Of a DNA stretch of 64,000 nt, positions 9,643-19,533 are shown one piece after another. Location: the NCBI GenBank assembly GCA_019636375.1, contig JAHBXS010000001.1, positions 1,485,309-1,549,308 on the forward strand. Reading direction: 5' to 3'. The notes beneath the pieces were generated by a model. That model saw nothing but the letters and a program-made list of their open reading frames with translations. It ran no database searches and was not told the DNA's origin. Source of the stretch: Pirellulaceae bacterium (GTDB lineage Bacteria; Planctomycetota; Planctomycetia; Pirellulales; Pirellulaceae). Made by a program: the position numbers and the translations under genes. Each line of letters begins with the position of its first letter. Position 1 is the stretch's first letter.

Positions 9643-10779
9643 ATGCAACAAAAAATCTTGGTAATCCTCCGAACTTTTTCAAAACTCATAGTCGCCGCCG
9701 TGTGCCTAGCCCTGCTGGCGGTCACGATTGCCTGGATGGGTGGATACTTCAACGACAAAATTGAACCGGACCGCCGTGATCGGAAGACTGAAATCGCCGA
9801 CGGACAAGAGACCGACACGATTCACGAAGTCATCAAACCTGTGATCGAAGAAGCGGTCGGAACCTTGCGAGCTGCCAGTCGCACGGTGATCTCCTCGCGA
9901 CTGATGGCCACGGTCGCCGAAATTTCAGTCGTTGCCGGACAGGAAGTTCAGCAGAATGACGTACTGATCCGATTGGATGCCGCCGAATATGACCGCCGCT
10001 TAGAACAAGCTCGCCAATCACTCGCCGCCGCTCAATCGACTCTGGAGTTCAGTGAAACCGAATTTCAAAGAGCCCAGCGCCTGTTGCCCCAAAACGCTAT
10101 TTCACAAGCCGAATTCGATGCACTCAGCAACCGCTTGCTGGTTGCCCAAGCCGAACAACTACGCGCCAAACAGATGGTTGCGGAAGCCGAGGTGATGCTC
10201 TCCTACCGTGAAATCGCGGCTCCCAAAGCAGGCCGGATCGTCGACCGCTTTGCCGAACTCGGAGACCTCGTGCAGCCCGGCAGCCCTTTGATTTCGATGT
10301 ACGATGCCAGTTCCCTACGTTTGGAAACGCCAATCACAGAACAACTGGCGACTCGGTTGCGTGTTGGACAAACTCTGACTGCCCACATCGACGCAGTAAA
10401 ACGAGACGTGACGGCAACAATTCGAGAAATCGTCCCCCAAGCCGATGCGGCTAGTCGTTCGTTTCTCGTCAAGGCGGCGATTGAACCGGCTCCCGATTTA
10501 TACGAGGGGATGTTCGGACGCCTTCGCATCGACGGCGGCGAGCGTCGCCACCTTTGCCTCAACACCGATGCTCTGATTCGTATCGGCCAACTCGAATATG
10601 TCGACGTACAACTTCCCAACGGGCAAATCGAGCGTCGCCTTGTACGCACGGGAACACTGGGGATGCCCGGTCGCGTCGAAGTCCTCAGCGGGGTCCAAGT
10701 GGGTGAGACGATCATCCTGCGTCGTGGTGCGTCGAACGAAGTTGGCGGTTCCAACTCCACTCGCGGAGACGCACGATGA
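9643..10779 (+). CDS. RND efflux periplasmic adaptor (membrane fusion protein)
   Basis: The 378-residue protein has one N-terminal membrane anchor (about residues 10-30), then the HlyD/AcrA layout: a first lipoyl half ('VISSRLMATVAEISVVAGQEVQQNDVLIRLD'), a coiled-coil hairpin ('RRLEQARQSLAAAQSTLEFSETEFQRAQRLLPQ...'), the second lipoyl half ('EIAAPKAGRIVDRFAELGDLVQPGSPLI') and a beta-barrel part. It bridges the inner-membrane pump to an outer-membrane channel. Its stop overlaps the pump start by four bases (ATGA), the mark of translational coupling. No outer-membrane channel gene is in the neighbourhood. The substrate is not predictable. Confidence 0.9.
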   Translation: MQQKILVILRTFSKLIVAAVCLALLAVTIAWMGGYFNDKIEPDRRDRKTEIADGQETDTIHEVIKPVIEEAVGTLRAASRTVISSRLMATVAEISVVAGQEVQQNDVLIRLDAAEYDRRLEQARQSLAAAQSTLEFSETEFQRAQRLLPQNAISQAEFDALSNRLLVAQAEQLRAKQMVAEAEVMLSYREIAAPKAGRIVDRFAELGDLVQPGSPLISMYDASSLRLETPITEQLATRLRVGQTLTAHIDAVKRDVTATIREIVPQADAASRSFLVKAAIEPAPDLYEGMFGRLRIDGGERRHLCLNTDALIRIGQLEYVDVQLPNGQIERRLVRTGTLGMPGRVEVLSGVQVGETIILRRGASNEVGGSNSTRGDAR

Positions 10780-13700
10780 CGGAGCCGTCTGCCCCAAATC
10801 CCACTGCGTCAGGTCCCGCAGAGGACCTTTCTGGACTCAACCCGATGACCCTGGTCGTCAATCGCTTCATGCGCGGTGACGTAACGTTGTTGCTGGTGGC
10901 CGTTTCGATGCTCATTGGACTGGCCGCCTTATTCATCACGCCCCGCGAAGAAGAACCTCAAATTGTCGTCCCGATGGCCGACATCATGATCGAGGCCCCC
11001 GGTCTCTCGGCGGAGGAAGTCGAGCGTCAAGTCACCGAACGGTTGGAAAAATTCTTGTTTCAGATCGACGGTGTGCAATACGTTTACTCGATGTCGCGAG
11101 CCGGTTCGAGCATCGTGACGGTCCGCTTTTTTGTCGGCGAAGATCGCGAAAACGCCCTGACAAAACTGCACAGCAAAATCAATTCGGCAGTCGATGAAAT
11201 CCCTCCGGCGGTAACAGGCTGGGTCGTTAAACCTATCGAGATCGATGATGTCCCGATTGTGACGGTGAGTCTTTGGAGCGAGCAAGTCGAACAGTATGGA
11301 GATTTCGAATTGCGGCGACTCGCGGAGGAACTTCAGCGGGAACTCCAGGGCATCCCCGATACCAATCGCGTTCAAGTCGTCGGCGGGCGGCCGCGCAAAG
11401 TTCTGGTCCACTTGGACCCCGCCCGAATGGCAGCCTATCAAACCTCTCCGGCGCAAATTACCCGTGCCCTTCAACAAGCCAACGTGAGAGTTCACACCGG
11501 CAGCTTTGACCAACAAGATCAACAGTTCCTCGTTGAATCCGGCGATGTCCTGACAAACGTCAGTGATTTGGAAAGGCTCGTGATTCAAGTGGTCAATGAT
11601 CGACCGGTCTTGCTTAGCAACGTCGCCGAGATCAGTGACGGGCCCGCCGAGCCCATTTCTTACAGTTGGATGGGCTTTGGCAGAGCGGACGATCAAAGGG
11701 GCGAAACCGGGCAAGTCTTCCCAGCGGTACACCTCGCGGTGGCGAAACGCAAAGGGGCCAATGCCGTGTGGGTGGCCGATCAGGTTCATCGAAAACTGGA
11801 AGCGTTAGCCCCCGTTTACCTCCCTGCAGGGGTCCACTACCGAGTCACTCGCGATTATGGAGAAACGGCCAATGCGAAAGTCAATGAGCTCGTGCAAGGC
11901 CTCATGATTGCCGTCCTGACCGTGGTTGCCTTGATCGGTTTGACGATTGGTTGGCGAGCGGCGCTGGTGATTGCGCTGGCGATTCCAGTTTGTTACAGCT
12001 TAACCCTGCTCGTCAACTATTTGGTGGGCTACACGATCAACCGCGTGACCATGTTCGCCCTGATTCTTTCCTTGGGTTTGCTGGTCGATGATCCGATTAC
12101 CGACATTGAAAATATCGCCCGTTACTTTTCCACCAAACGGCTTAAACCTCGCCGCAGCGTTCTCTTGGCAGTTCAAGAAGTTCGCCCGGCCCTGATCATG
12201 TCCACGCTGGCGATCATCGCGAGCTTTTTGCCATTGGCCTTTATCACCGACATGATGGGCCCCTACATGGCACCGATGGCCCTGAACGTGCCGTTGACAG
12301 TGACGATCTCTACTCTCGTGGCGTTTACCGTGACTCCGTGGCTGGGAATGATTGCATTTCGTAGGGCAGCACAACAACGACAAACTGCTGAAGAAACCGG
12401 CAATTCGGAGGATATTGAAAATACCACAACCGACTCGGAAATGGTCGATTCCAAGAACTGGCTCTATAGGGCCGCTCAACCCGTCTTTGGTCTCCTTCTG
12501 CGTTCACCAAAACATTCTTGGCTGACGCTGCTCGCGATCGGTGGGCTTTTGCTCGTCGTGGGCGTGTTGCCCTTGCTCCGCCAAGTCCCCTTGAAAATCC
12601 TCCCCTATGACAACAAGAACGAATTTCAAGTCGTCATCGATATGCCCGAGGGAACGACGCTTGAACGGACTGATTTGGTCGCTCGTAGGGTAGGGGACTA
12701 CCTTGGGAGTCTCGCCGAAGTTCGCGACTATCAAGTCTTTGTGGGGCTCGCATCTCCGATGGATTTCAACGGCATGGTGAGGCATTACTTCTTGCGTCAC
12801 GAATCACACCAAGCCGATGTGCGAGTGAACCTCGTCGACAAAGGCTCGCGAGTCCAACAGTCCCATGAAATCATCTTGCGAATTCGCGATGACCTTGCCG
12901 AGCTAGGCAGACAACTTGGAGCCAATTTGAAAATCGTCGAGGTTCCTCCCGGTCCACCCGTCTTGGCGACGATCACCGCCGAAGTTTACCCGCCCCCCGA
13001 TGCGTCCCATGCGGAGCTGGTGGCGGTGACCGAGTTGGTCGAATCACGTTTGCGGCGAGAACCCGGAATTGTGGACGTCGATTCGAGCAATGAGGCCGAC
13101 CAGCGACTTTTCCGATTCGTCGTCGATCAACCCAAGGCCGCTTTGTCAGGAATCACTCCTCATCAAGTGGCCGAAACTCTCCGAGCCGCCGTCGGGGGAT
13201 CGCCAGCTACTCAATTGCGTGTCTCAGGCGAAGCCAACCCGTTGTGGATCGAACTTCGGCTACCTCGCATGCAGCGTTCGTCAATCGAACAACTCCGTCA
13301 ACTTTATTTGCGCGGAGAGGCAGGGCAAATGGTCCAACTTGGCGAACTCGGCCAATTTATCGAACAAACCGCAGACAAAACGATCTACCATAAGAACCTT
13401 CGCCGCGTCGCATTCGTGTATGGCGAAATCGCCGGAGTTCCACCGGCCAACGCGATCATCGACACGATGTGGGATCGCCTGCCAGATGAAAAAACCAAAT
13501 CGGCGTTCCAGATGCTCGCTGAAAATCGGCAAGCAGGGTTGGCGGAAGAGTCCTCCAAAGGCCGCCCCTTGGCGGGGAGAACTTGGCTTCTACCCGGCAG
13601 CGACTTGCCTTGGCAAGTCCCCGCTGGTTTTGAAGTCGTCTGGACGGGTGAGGGGGAATGGAAAATTACTCTCGACGTTTTCAGAGACTTGGGGATCGCG

Positions 13701-14213
13701 TTTGGCGCGGCATTGGTGGGAATTTTTGTGTTGTTAATGTTTCAAACCGGCTCGCGCGTCTTGCCGCTGTTAATCATGCTCGCGATTCCATTGACGCTGA
13801 TCGGGATCCTGCCCGGCTTCTGGCTCCTAAATCAGGTCGGGACGAACGATGTCGCAGGTCATCCCAACCCCGTATTCTTCACAGCAACGGCCATGATCGG
13901 GATGATTGCCCTCGCGGGAATTGTGGTGCGAAACTCGATTGTTCTGATCGACTTTATCAACGCTGCCGTCGCCGTGGGCCTTCCGCTCAAAGAAGCGATT
14001 GTGCAGTCGGTGGTGGTGCGGACAAGGCCAATTTTGTTGACAGCCGGAACGACGCTCTTGGGCAATTGGGTGATTACTCTCGATCCAGTATTTTCTGGTT
14101 TGGCCTGGGCGATTATCTTTGGAATCTTCGCCTCGACACTGTTCACGATCGTTGTGATCCCGGTGGCCTATTGGTTGTTGTATCGGAATCAAGTTAAAAC
14201 AGTATTGGCTTGA
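10776..14213 (+). CDS. RND family efflux pump, inner-membrane permease
   Basis: At 1145 residues this is an AcrB-type proton-driven exporter, somewhat longer than the usual 1030-1050. It shows an N-terminal membrane helix followed by 'TPREEEPQIVVPMADI', the large periplasmic loops, and transmembrane block 'LILSLGLLVDDPITDIENIARYF' whose adjacent Asp-Asp matches the proton-relay pair of AcrB helix 4. The second half repeats the layout ('PLKILPYDNKNEFQVVIDMPEGTTLERT', then 'MIGMIALAGIVVRNSIVLIDFINAAV'). The extra length includes a charged cytoplasmic insert ('RRAAQQRQTAEETGNSEDIENTTTDSE') between the two halves. It is coupled to the adaptor gene. Substrate unknown. Confidence 0.93.
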   Translation: MTEPSAPNPTASGPAEDLSGLNPMTLVVNRFMRGDVTLLLVAVSMLIGLAALFITPREEEPQIVVPMADIMIEAPGLSAEEVERQVTERLEKFLFQIDGVQYVYSMSRAGSSIVTVRFFVGEDRENALTKLHSKINSAVDEIPPAVTGWVVKPIEIDDVPIVTVSLWSEQVEQYGDFELRRLAEELQRELQGIPDTNRVQVVGGRPRKVLVHLDPARMAAYQTSPAQITRALQQANVRVHTGSFDQQDQQFLVESGDVLTNVSDLERLVIQVVNDRPVLLSNVAEISDGPAEPISYSWMGFGRADDQRGETGQVFPAVHLAVAKRKGANAVWVADQVHRKLEALAPVYLPAGVHYRVTRDYGETANAKVNELVQGLMIAVLTVVALIGLTIGWRAALVIALAIPVCYSLTLLVNYLVGYTINRVTMFALILSLGLLVDDPITDIENIARYFSTKRLKPRRSVLLAVQEVRPALIMSTLAIIASFLPLAFITDMMGPYMAPMALNVPLTVTISTLVAFTVTPWLGMIAFRRAAQQRQTAEETGNSEDIENTTTDSEMVDSKNWLYRAAQPVFGLLLRSPKHSWLTLLAIGGLLLVVGVLPLLRQVPLKILPYDNKNEFQVVIDMPEGTTLERTDLVARRVGDYLGSLAEVRDYQVFVGLASPMDFNGMVRHYFLRHESHQADVRVNLVDKGSRVQQSHEIILRIRDDLAELGRQLGANLKIVEVPPGPPVLATITAEVYPPPDASHAELVAVTELVESRLRREPGIVDVDSSNEADQRLFRFVVDQPKAALSGITPHQVAETLRAAVGGSPATQLRVSGEANPLWIELRLPRMQRSSIEQLRQLYLRGEAGQMVQLGELGQFIEQTADKTIYHKNLRRVAFVYGEIAGVPPANAIIDTMWDRLPDEKTKSAFQMLAENRQAGLAEESSKGRPLAGRTWLLPGSDLPWQVPAGFEVVWTGEGEWKITLDVFRDLGIAFGAALVGIFVLLMFQTGSRVLPLLIMLAIPLTLIGILPGFWLLNQVGTNDVAGHPNPVFFTATAMIGMIALAGIVVRNSIVLIDFINAAVAVGLPLKEAIVQSVVVRTRPILLTAGTTLLGNWVITLDPVFSGLAWAIIFGIFASTLFTIVVIPVAYWLLYRNQVKTVLA

Positions 14214-14264
14214 GTGTTTCACAAAAGATCAGCAAATTTCCAAATTACAGGTTAAGGTCGGCAC

Positions 14265-15635
14265 GTGCGTTGGTTCAAGTTTTTTCTTGCTGCGATCTGC
14301 ATTTTCGGGATTTGTATTGAGACGAAAGGGGAGGGGAACTCCGAAACCCTCAATGACGGCCCGCTCAATATCGTCTTGTTGTATGCCGACGATTGGCGGC
14401 ATGATGTGCTGGGGGTTGCGGGACATCCGGTGGTGCAGACGCCAAGGCTCGACCAAATGGCTCGCGATGGAGTCCGCTTTACCAATAGCTACGTGACCAC
14501 CTCGATTTGCGGCATCAGTCGCGCGTCGCTGTACACCGGGCAATGGATGTCACGGCATGGTTGTCGAGGGTTTACGGAGTTTCAGACGCCGTGGGCCGAG
14601 ACGTTTCCTGGTCTCTTGCGAGATAATGGCTACCATGTTGGACTGGTTGGCAAGTGGCACAACGGGGCCTTTCCAGACGACCGGTTCGACTTCGCTCGTT
14701 CCTACAATGGGCGACATTGGTTCGAAATCGACGGCGAATCGATTCACGTGACCCAGCGAAATCAAAACGATGCGTTCGACTTTTTGCGCACCCGACCCGA
14801 CGGAAAACCGTTCTGCTTGACCGTTTCGTTTTTCGCTCCACACGCCGAAGACGGTCATCCGAACCAGTACTTGCCGCAACCGGCAACCAAAGACTTGTAT
14901 GCCAACGTCGAAATTCCTGTTCCGGCGAATGCCAACGAGGAGTCCTGGCAACGACTTCCACCATTTTTCGACGGGAACAACGAAGGACGCCGCCGTTGGG
15001 GTTGGCGATTTGATCAACCGGAAAAATATCAGACGATGATGCGAGATTACTTTGCGCTGATCACGGAAATCGACACGGTTTGCGGTGAAATTGTGGATGA
15101 GCTACGGCGACAAGGAGTCCTCGAAAACACTCTCATGATCTTCACGACCGACAATGGCTATTTTCACGGCGAACATGGCCTAGCCGACAAATGGTATCCG
15201 TTTGAAGAAAGTATCCGTACTCCGATGATCGTACTGGACCCGCGAATGCCTCGTGAAGGTCGCGGAAAAATTGCCGAACAAATCGTGTTGAATGTCGATA
15301 TCGCTCCCACGCTTCTCACGGCTGTGGGTATCGAACGTCCAGCGGGAATGCAAGGCCGTGACTTTGCGCCTTGCTATTTAAATGACAAAGTGGAGGATTG
15401 GCGTGAGGATTTCTTTTACGAGCATCCGCCACTGCGAGACATCATCCCGCCGTCAGAGGCACTTGTCAGTTTGGATTGGAAATACATGTTTTGGCCGGAC
15501 CACGACTACGAGCAACTTTTTGACCTTCGCAACGATCCCCAAGAAGAAAACGACCTCGCCCGAAATCCAGATTATCAGGATCGCCTCGAAGAACTCCGTC
15601 GCCGGTTCCAGCAATTGAAAGCGATGGCCAAGTGA
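14265..15635 (+). CDS. Exported sulfatase (formylglycine type)
   Basis: The 456-residue protein begins with a signal peptide (GTG start, '[22 protein letters not shown]') and then the sulfatase fold: metal ligands Asp42-Asp43 in '[10 protein letters not shown]', the active-site cysteine Cys82 in '[17 protein letters not shown]', the 'GLVGKWHN' lysine motif, and '[19 protein letters not shown]' with C-terminal metal ligands. The active-site word is C-G-I-S-R, with Ile where the classical C-x-P-x-R motif has Pro; Cys and Arg, which matter most for formylglycine formation, are kept. Sulfatases are abundant in marine planctomycetes, where they desulfate polysaccharides. No sulfatase-maturing enzyme is in the window. 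It follows the RND genes by 51 bases. Confidence 0.9.
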   Translation: MRWFKFFLAAICIFGICIETKGEGNSETLNDGPLNIVLLYADDWRHDVLGVAGHPVVQTPRLDQMARDGVRFTNSYVTTSICGISRASLYTGQWMSRHGCRGFTEFQTPWAETFPGLLRDNGYHVGLVGKWHNGAFPDDRFDFARSYNGRHWFEIDGESIHVTQRNQNDAFDFLRTRPDGKPFCLTVSFFAPHAEDGHPNQYLPQPATKDLYANVEIPVPANANEESWQRLPPFFDGNNEGRRRWGWRFDQPEKYQTMMRDYFALITEIDTVCGEIVDELRRQGVLENTLMIFTTDNGYFHGEHGLADKWYPFEESIRTPMIVLDPRMPREGRGKIAEQIVLNVDIAPTLLTAVGIERPAGMQGRDFAPCYLNDKVEDWREDFFYEHPPLRDIIPPSEALVSLDWKYMFWPDHDYEQLFDLRNDPQEENDLARNPDYQDRLEELRRRFQQLKAMAK

Positions 15636-15688
15636 CCTTGCGCCAAGACTTTTTTGAAAAATATGATCCGACCGCAAACCGCGACGCT

Positions 15689-15738
15689 CGTTCACGGAGT
15701 GAACGGCTACAAAGCTCGTTCACGGAGTGAACGGCTAC
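15689..15738 (+). repeat. Two tandem hairpins, GGCTAC-tail family
   Basis: Two 25-base copies of GCTCGTTCACGGAGTGAACGGCTAC, 28 bases apart (15686-15710 and 15714-15738), lie in the gap between the convergent sulfatase and coiled-coil genes. In each, CGTTC pairs with GAACG across a short loop and is followed by GGCTAC. Related hairpins with different stems are found at 25137-25246, 26616-26639, 36081-36104, 44149-44194, 56438-56484 and 63978-64000. Confidence 0.8.
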
Positions 15739-15751
15739 GTAGAAAAACCAA

Positions 15752-16393
15752 CTATCGATTCTTGAGCGCTTCGCGGAGCTCGCGAACTTCCTTGCGCAGG
15801 CTGTCCAAGTCGCGGCGCAGTTCCTTGAGGACCGGAGCCAAATCCGATTCAGGGCGGGCAGGTTTTTCAACGACCTGAGGCTTTGGCTGAGATTGCTTTT
15901 TTACCTCGTCAATGTATCGCTCTAGTTTGGCGCGACTTTGTTCGAGTTGTTTTACGGCGTCTGGCATTTCCGCCGCACTCAGATGCTCGATTGCAGCATT
16001 CAAGTGACGAAGCCGCCGGTGTAATTCATGAACCGGATCGTCGGACGCGATTTGTTTTACTTTGACGGTTGCTTTTTCTCGAACTGCACGCTCGGCTCGT
16101 TGCACATCACGCTTTGCCATTTCATCGCGAAGCGATTGAAGATTTTGTTCTATTGCCTGTCGCTTGACTTCTCCCCACGGATCGTTTGCCAATGCTTCTT
16201 TCACTTGCGCCTTGAGAGCCTCAATCGATTCTATGTCACCACGAAGTTCCGCTTCGACGATTTCCTTGAGCACCAATCGCAAGGGGTCTTTTTCATCCTG
16301 TTTTTTCCCCGTTTCTTGAGCTGCTGCCCCGCTCATATTCGTGAAAAGCGCCATCACAAACATCGCCAGAAGCCAAATCTTGTCACGATTCAT
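15752..16393 (-). CDS. Exported coiled-coil protein of unknown function
   Basis: The frame opens at 16423, but an ATG at 16393 has a clear GAGGAG about 6 bases upstream and puts a signal peptide ('WLLAMFVMALFTNMSGAAAQ') at the N-terminus, giving 213 residues. The mature protein is highly charged and helical, with heptad-like stretches ('ELHRRLRHLNAAIEHLSAAEMPDAVKQLEQSRAKLERYIDEV' and a C-terminal 'LKELRRDLDSLRKEVRELREALKN') that predict a coiled coil, probably trimeric or dimeric. I do not recognise a named family. It is downstream of purF on the same strand by only 39 bases and could share its transcript. Confidence 0.75.
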   Translation of the reverse strand: MNRDKIWLLAMFVMALFTNMSGAAAQETGKKQDEKDPLRLVLKEIVEAELRGDIESIEALKAQVKEALANDPWGEVKRQAIEQNLQSLRDEMAKRDVQRAERAVREKATVKVKQIASDDPVHELHRRLRHLNAAIEHLSAAEMPDAVKQLEQSRAKLERYIDEVKKQSQPKPQVVEKPARPESDLAPVLKELRRDLDSLRKEVRELREALKNR

Positions 16394-16431
16394 CGAATTG
16401 CTCCTCAAAATTAAATTGAACATTACCGCGT

Positions 16432-18054
16432 TTACATTTTAACGATGGGTTGCGATTCGTACGCGCGACAATCGAACTCATCGCCGTCGGAATCTTCGTC
16501 TTTTTTGGCGAGATCAAGCTGATAGAGTTCTGCGCCTGCGGGGGTCGGATAGTTCCTGGAAATACAGGCTTGGCACAACTCGTTCGACTTGAACCCAATC
16601 GAACGGGCCACGGCCTCAAGGGGAAGGTAGCGGAGCGAATCGGCCTGAAGCTCGTCTGCCATCTGCTGAGCTACCTCGGGAGTGACATCTTGCCCGTGCT
16701 GCACAAATCGCGACGCAAACAACTGCCGCACCGACGACATATCGATCCCGTAAAAGCAAGGTGCCACAATCGGCGGGCAAGCGATCCGAACGTGAATCTC
16801 TTTAGCCCCCCCTTCGACACGCACTCGTTCCAGCAAGGCCCGCATCGTCGTCGAGCGAACAATCGAGTCCTCGACGAGAATCACTTTTTTGCCTTCCAAG
16901 ATTTCATGCAAAGGTGTGTATTTGATCTTCGCTTTTTCCGACCGAGCCGATTGGGTGTTTTCAATAAAGGTCCGCCCGCTGTAGCGATTGCGAATCAGAC
17001 CTTCCATTGACGGAAGACCCAACTCGTAAGCCATCGAATCAGCGGCGGCCTTGCTGGTATCGGGGACTGGAACCACAATTGTGTCATTCGGGTCGATGTC
17101 GAACAGCGGATCGGCCTGCTCCAATCGAGCCAACTCCGCCCCCAGGGCTTTGCGTGCCAAATAAACACTTTGCCCATCCATCGTGCTGGCCACGTTGGCG
17201 AAATAGACCCATTCGAAAAAGCAATGGGCTCGACTTGGACTCTCGGCGAACTGGCTGACCTTGATTTTCCCGTCGCTGATGGTGATCGCATGACCGGGTG
17301 CCAAAGATTCGATCTCATTCCGCTTGAAACCTAAATTTATCAACGCGACACTTTCACTCGCCGCCGCAAACAATTGGCCTTGAACGGCGTAACACAAAGG
17401 CTTGATTCCCAGCGGATCGCGGGCAACCAACATTTCCCCGTTCGCGTTTATCAGAGCAATCGAGTAAGCCCCATCCAGTCGCCGCGACACACGCCGCATC
17501 AATTCGTCCAGCGCAACTTCCGGATCGTCAGCCAGTGCCTTGGTAAACTCATGCAACAAAATTTCGGTGTCGGTGTTCCTGACGATATGATGATGCTGCG
17601 CAACCAGCAATTCCTTGCGGAGCTGATCGTAGTTGGCGAGTTGTCCATTGAAGGCAAAACTGAACCAACGCCGTTTGTGAAAATCGTGGTTTTCAAACGG
17701 CTGGGCGTAACTCCGGTCGCTTTTGCCACAAGTCGCATAACGGACATGCCCAATCGCAGCCTGCCCGGAGTAATCCTTCATCAGGCTCTCCGCCTTTTGC
17801 GGATGGGCCAGCCGAAAAACTTCCTGCACCGCTCCCAAATCCCGAAATGTGTCGAGCAATTGACCGTTGCCAGGATTGGGATGGTACCGCGAAATCCCTG
17901 CTGAGAGTTGCCCGCGGTTCTGCATATCCAACAGCATGCGGGGGATCAGCCGCCCGGCTGTCGCGACATCTTCGTCCGGCAACAGCGAACTCGGCTCGCT
18001 CGACGGGAGATGATAAACGGCGGCGACGCCACATTCGTGAAAAAGTTCGCTCAT
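16432..18054 (-). CDS. purF: Amidophosphoribosyltransferase
   Basis: This enzyme makes phosphoribosylamine from PRPP and glutamine, the first step of de novo purine synthesis. The N-terminal nucleophile glutaminase domain starts at Cys8 in 'HECGVAAVYHL', so a seven-residue propeptide must be removed. The phosphoribosyltransferase half has the PRPP loop 'KKVILVEDSIVRSTTMRALL'. Cysteines in 'HCFFEWVYF', 'RIACPPIVAPC' and 'NELCQACISRNYP' match the arrangement of the Bacillus-type enzyme that carries a [4Fe-4S] cluster. The length of 540 residues is slightly above average, with an acidic C-terminal tail ('KKDEDSDGDEFDC'). The gene stands alone; no other purine genes are in the window. Confidence 0.95.
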   Translation of the reverse strand: MSELFHECGVAAVYHLPSSEPSSLLPDEDVATAGRLIPRMLLDMQNRGQLSAGISRYHPNPGNGQLLDTFRDLGAVQEVFRLAHPQKAESLMKDYSGQAAIGHVRYATCGKSDRSYAQPFENHDFHKRRWFSFAFNGQLANYDQLRKELLVAQHHHIVRNTDTEILLHEFTKALADDPEVALDELMRRVSRRLDGAYSIALINANGEMLVARDPLGIKPLCYAVQGQLFAAASESVALINLGFKRNEIESLAPGHAITISDGKIKVSQFAESPSRAHCFFEWVYFANVASTMDGQSVYLARKALGAELARLEQADPLFDIDPNDTIVVPVPDTSKAAADSMAYELGLPSMEGLIRNRYSGRTFIENTQSARSEKAKIKYTPLHEILEGKKVILVEDSIVRSTTMRALLERVRVEGGAKEIHVRIACPPIVAPCFYGIDMSSVRQLFASRFVQHGQDVTPEVAQQMADELQADSLRYLPLEAVARSIGFKSNELCQACISRNYPTPAGAELYQLDLAKKDEDSDGDEFDCRAYESQPIVKM

Positions 18055-18268
18055 GAATCACTCGGGGTGAGAAATCGTCTGCTCGTTCCATTCTAGGTCC
18101 GACGAGCCTTTTCCTCAATCCGCTAAAAAAAGTTCGTTTTGTCGCGAGGTGGTAGAACGGGCCAATCCGCGATAAACTCCGTACCGTAGACACTTTCGTC
18201 AACGTTTGGTCGAATTGGTCGATCAATCTTAGAAACGCGGACTTAATCAACAACGGAAACGAAAACCC

Positions 18269-19381
18269 ATGCATCCTTGGCTGGCCCAGCGAACTGCTGG
18301 TTTTGACAGTAGCGGAATTCGCAAAATGTTTGCCCTCGGTGCTCAAATGCGAGACCCGATCAACCTTTCCATCGGCCAACCCGACTTCCCAGTCCCCGCA
18401 GCCGTCAAAGACGAAATCTGCCGCAACGTCCAAGCCGACCGCAACGGCTACACGGCCACCGAAGGCATTCTCGATCTCCGAAAAAAACTTGAGGGGCTGA
18501 TCGACACCCAGTGGGGGCATCATCCCAACCGTCGCTTGATGGTGTCGTCTGGAACCAGTGGCGCACTCAATCTGGCTCTCATGGCCCTGATCAACCCTGG
18601 TGATGAAGTCATTTACTTCGATCCCTATTTTGTGATGTATCCGGCCCTCGTCGAACTGGCCGGTGGAGTCAGTGTGCAGATCGACACCTATCCAGACTTT
18701 CAAATCGACGTCGAAAAAGTCCGCGCGGCGATCACCCCCAAGACAAAAATGATCATCCTCAACAGCCCGTCGAATCCCACCGGGGTTTGTTGCAGCGAAG
18801 AAGCGATGCGTGGGCTGGCCTTGCTGGCTCAAGAGAAAAACATTTGCCTGGTCTCCGATGAAATCTACAGCCATTTTCACTTTGACTCGCCGGCTCTTTC
18901 GCCGCTAAAGTGGAACCCTGACACCCTGGTCATCGATGGCTTCTCGAAGTCGTATGCCATGACCGGGCTCCGTGTCGGCTTTGTGCATGGCCCGGCTGAG
19001 GTCATCGACACGCTGGCCAAGCTGCAACAATTCACCTACGTTTGCGCACCGGCCCCGATGCAATGGGGAGCCATCACGGCACTCGACTTGGACATGCACG
19101 CGGAGATCGATCGCTATCGGCAAAAACGCGACACCTTGGTGGCTGGGCTACAGGGGTATTATCAACTGACCGTACCGGGAGGGGCTTTTTATGCATTCCC
19201 AAAACTCCCCGACGGATGCTCTGGCGAAGAGTTCCTCGAACGAGCCATCGCGCACGAGTTATTGATCATCCCCGGCAATATCTTTAGCCGCTCAGATAGC
19301 CATTTCCGAATCTCGTATGCCGTCGACGACCGCACCCTTGACCGAGGCATCGCAGCCCTCCAAAAAATCGCCCGCGGCTAG
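18269..19381 (+). CDS. Class I PLP-dependent aminotransferase
   Basis: The 370-residue protein has the fold-type I hallmarks: 'INLSIGQPDFPVP' at the N-terminus, 'GYTATEGILDLR', 'SSGTSGALNLALMALINPGDEV', 'LNSPSNPTGVCCSEE', 'LVSDEIYSHFHF' and the PLP-binding lysine in 'IDGFSKSYAMTGLRVGF'. It probably acts on aspartate, aromatic or similar amino acids. Given three mtn genes in the same window, it is a candidate for the transaminase that completes methionine salvage, but nothing in the sequence proves that. The ATG at 18269 is the first good start. It is divergent from purF. Confidence 0.88.
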   Translation: MHPWLAQRTAGFDSSGIRKMFALGAQMRDPINLSIGQPDFPVPAAVKDEICRNVQADRNGYTATEGILDLRKKLEGLIDTQWGHHPNRRLMVSSGTSGALNLALMALINPGDEVIYFDPYFVMYPALVELAGGVSVQIDTYPDFQIDVEKVRAAITPKTKMIILNSPSNPTGVCCSEEAMRGLALLAQEKNICLVSDEIYSHFHFDSPALSPLKWNPDTLVIDGFSKSYAMTGLRVGFVHGPAEVIDTLAKLQQFTYVCAPAPMQWGAITALDLDMHAEIDRYRQKRDTLVAGLQGYYQLTVPGGAFYAFPKLPDGCSGEEFLERAIAHELLIIPGNIFSRSDSHFRISYAVDDRTLDRGIAALQKIARG

Positions 19382-19407
19382 GTGATGAGCGGAGAATAAC
19401 CTTTCAC

Positions 19408-19533
19408 GTAACCGGGCTCGGCTCTTGGACGGCGATAGTAGAGCAATTGTCCTCAATTGCTCGCATCTGCTATCCGCCTCATTTTGTTCGTTAAAAAAGC
19501 AATTGAGGACAATTGCTCTACATTCCCGGTTAC
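19408..19533. repeat. Nested inverted repeat between convergent genes
   Basis: The outer arms GTAACCGGG (19408-19416) and CCCGGTTAC (19525-19533) enclose a longer inverted pair, arm 1 at 19438-19461 and its exact reverse complement at 19498-19521. Each inner arm is itself a palindrome, AGCAATTG-tcct-CAATTGCT. The element starts 27 bases after the aminotransferase stop, and its right edge covers the trmB stop codon. Its form suggests a MITE or REP-like unit; at RNA level it could terminate both converging genes. Confidence 0.85.
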
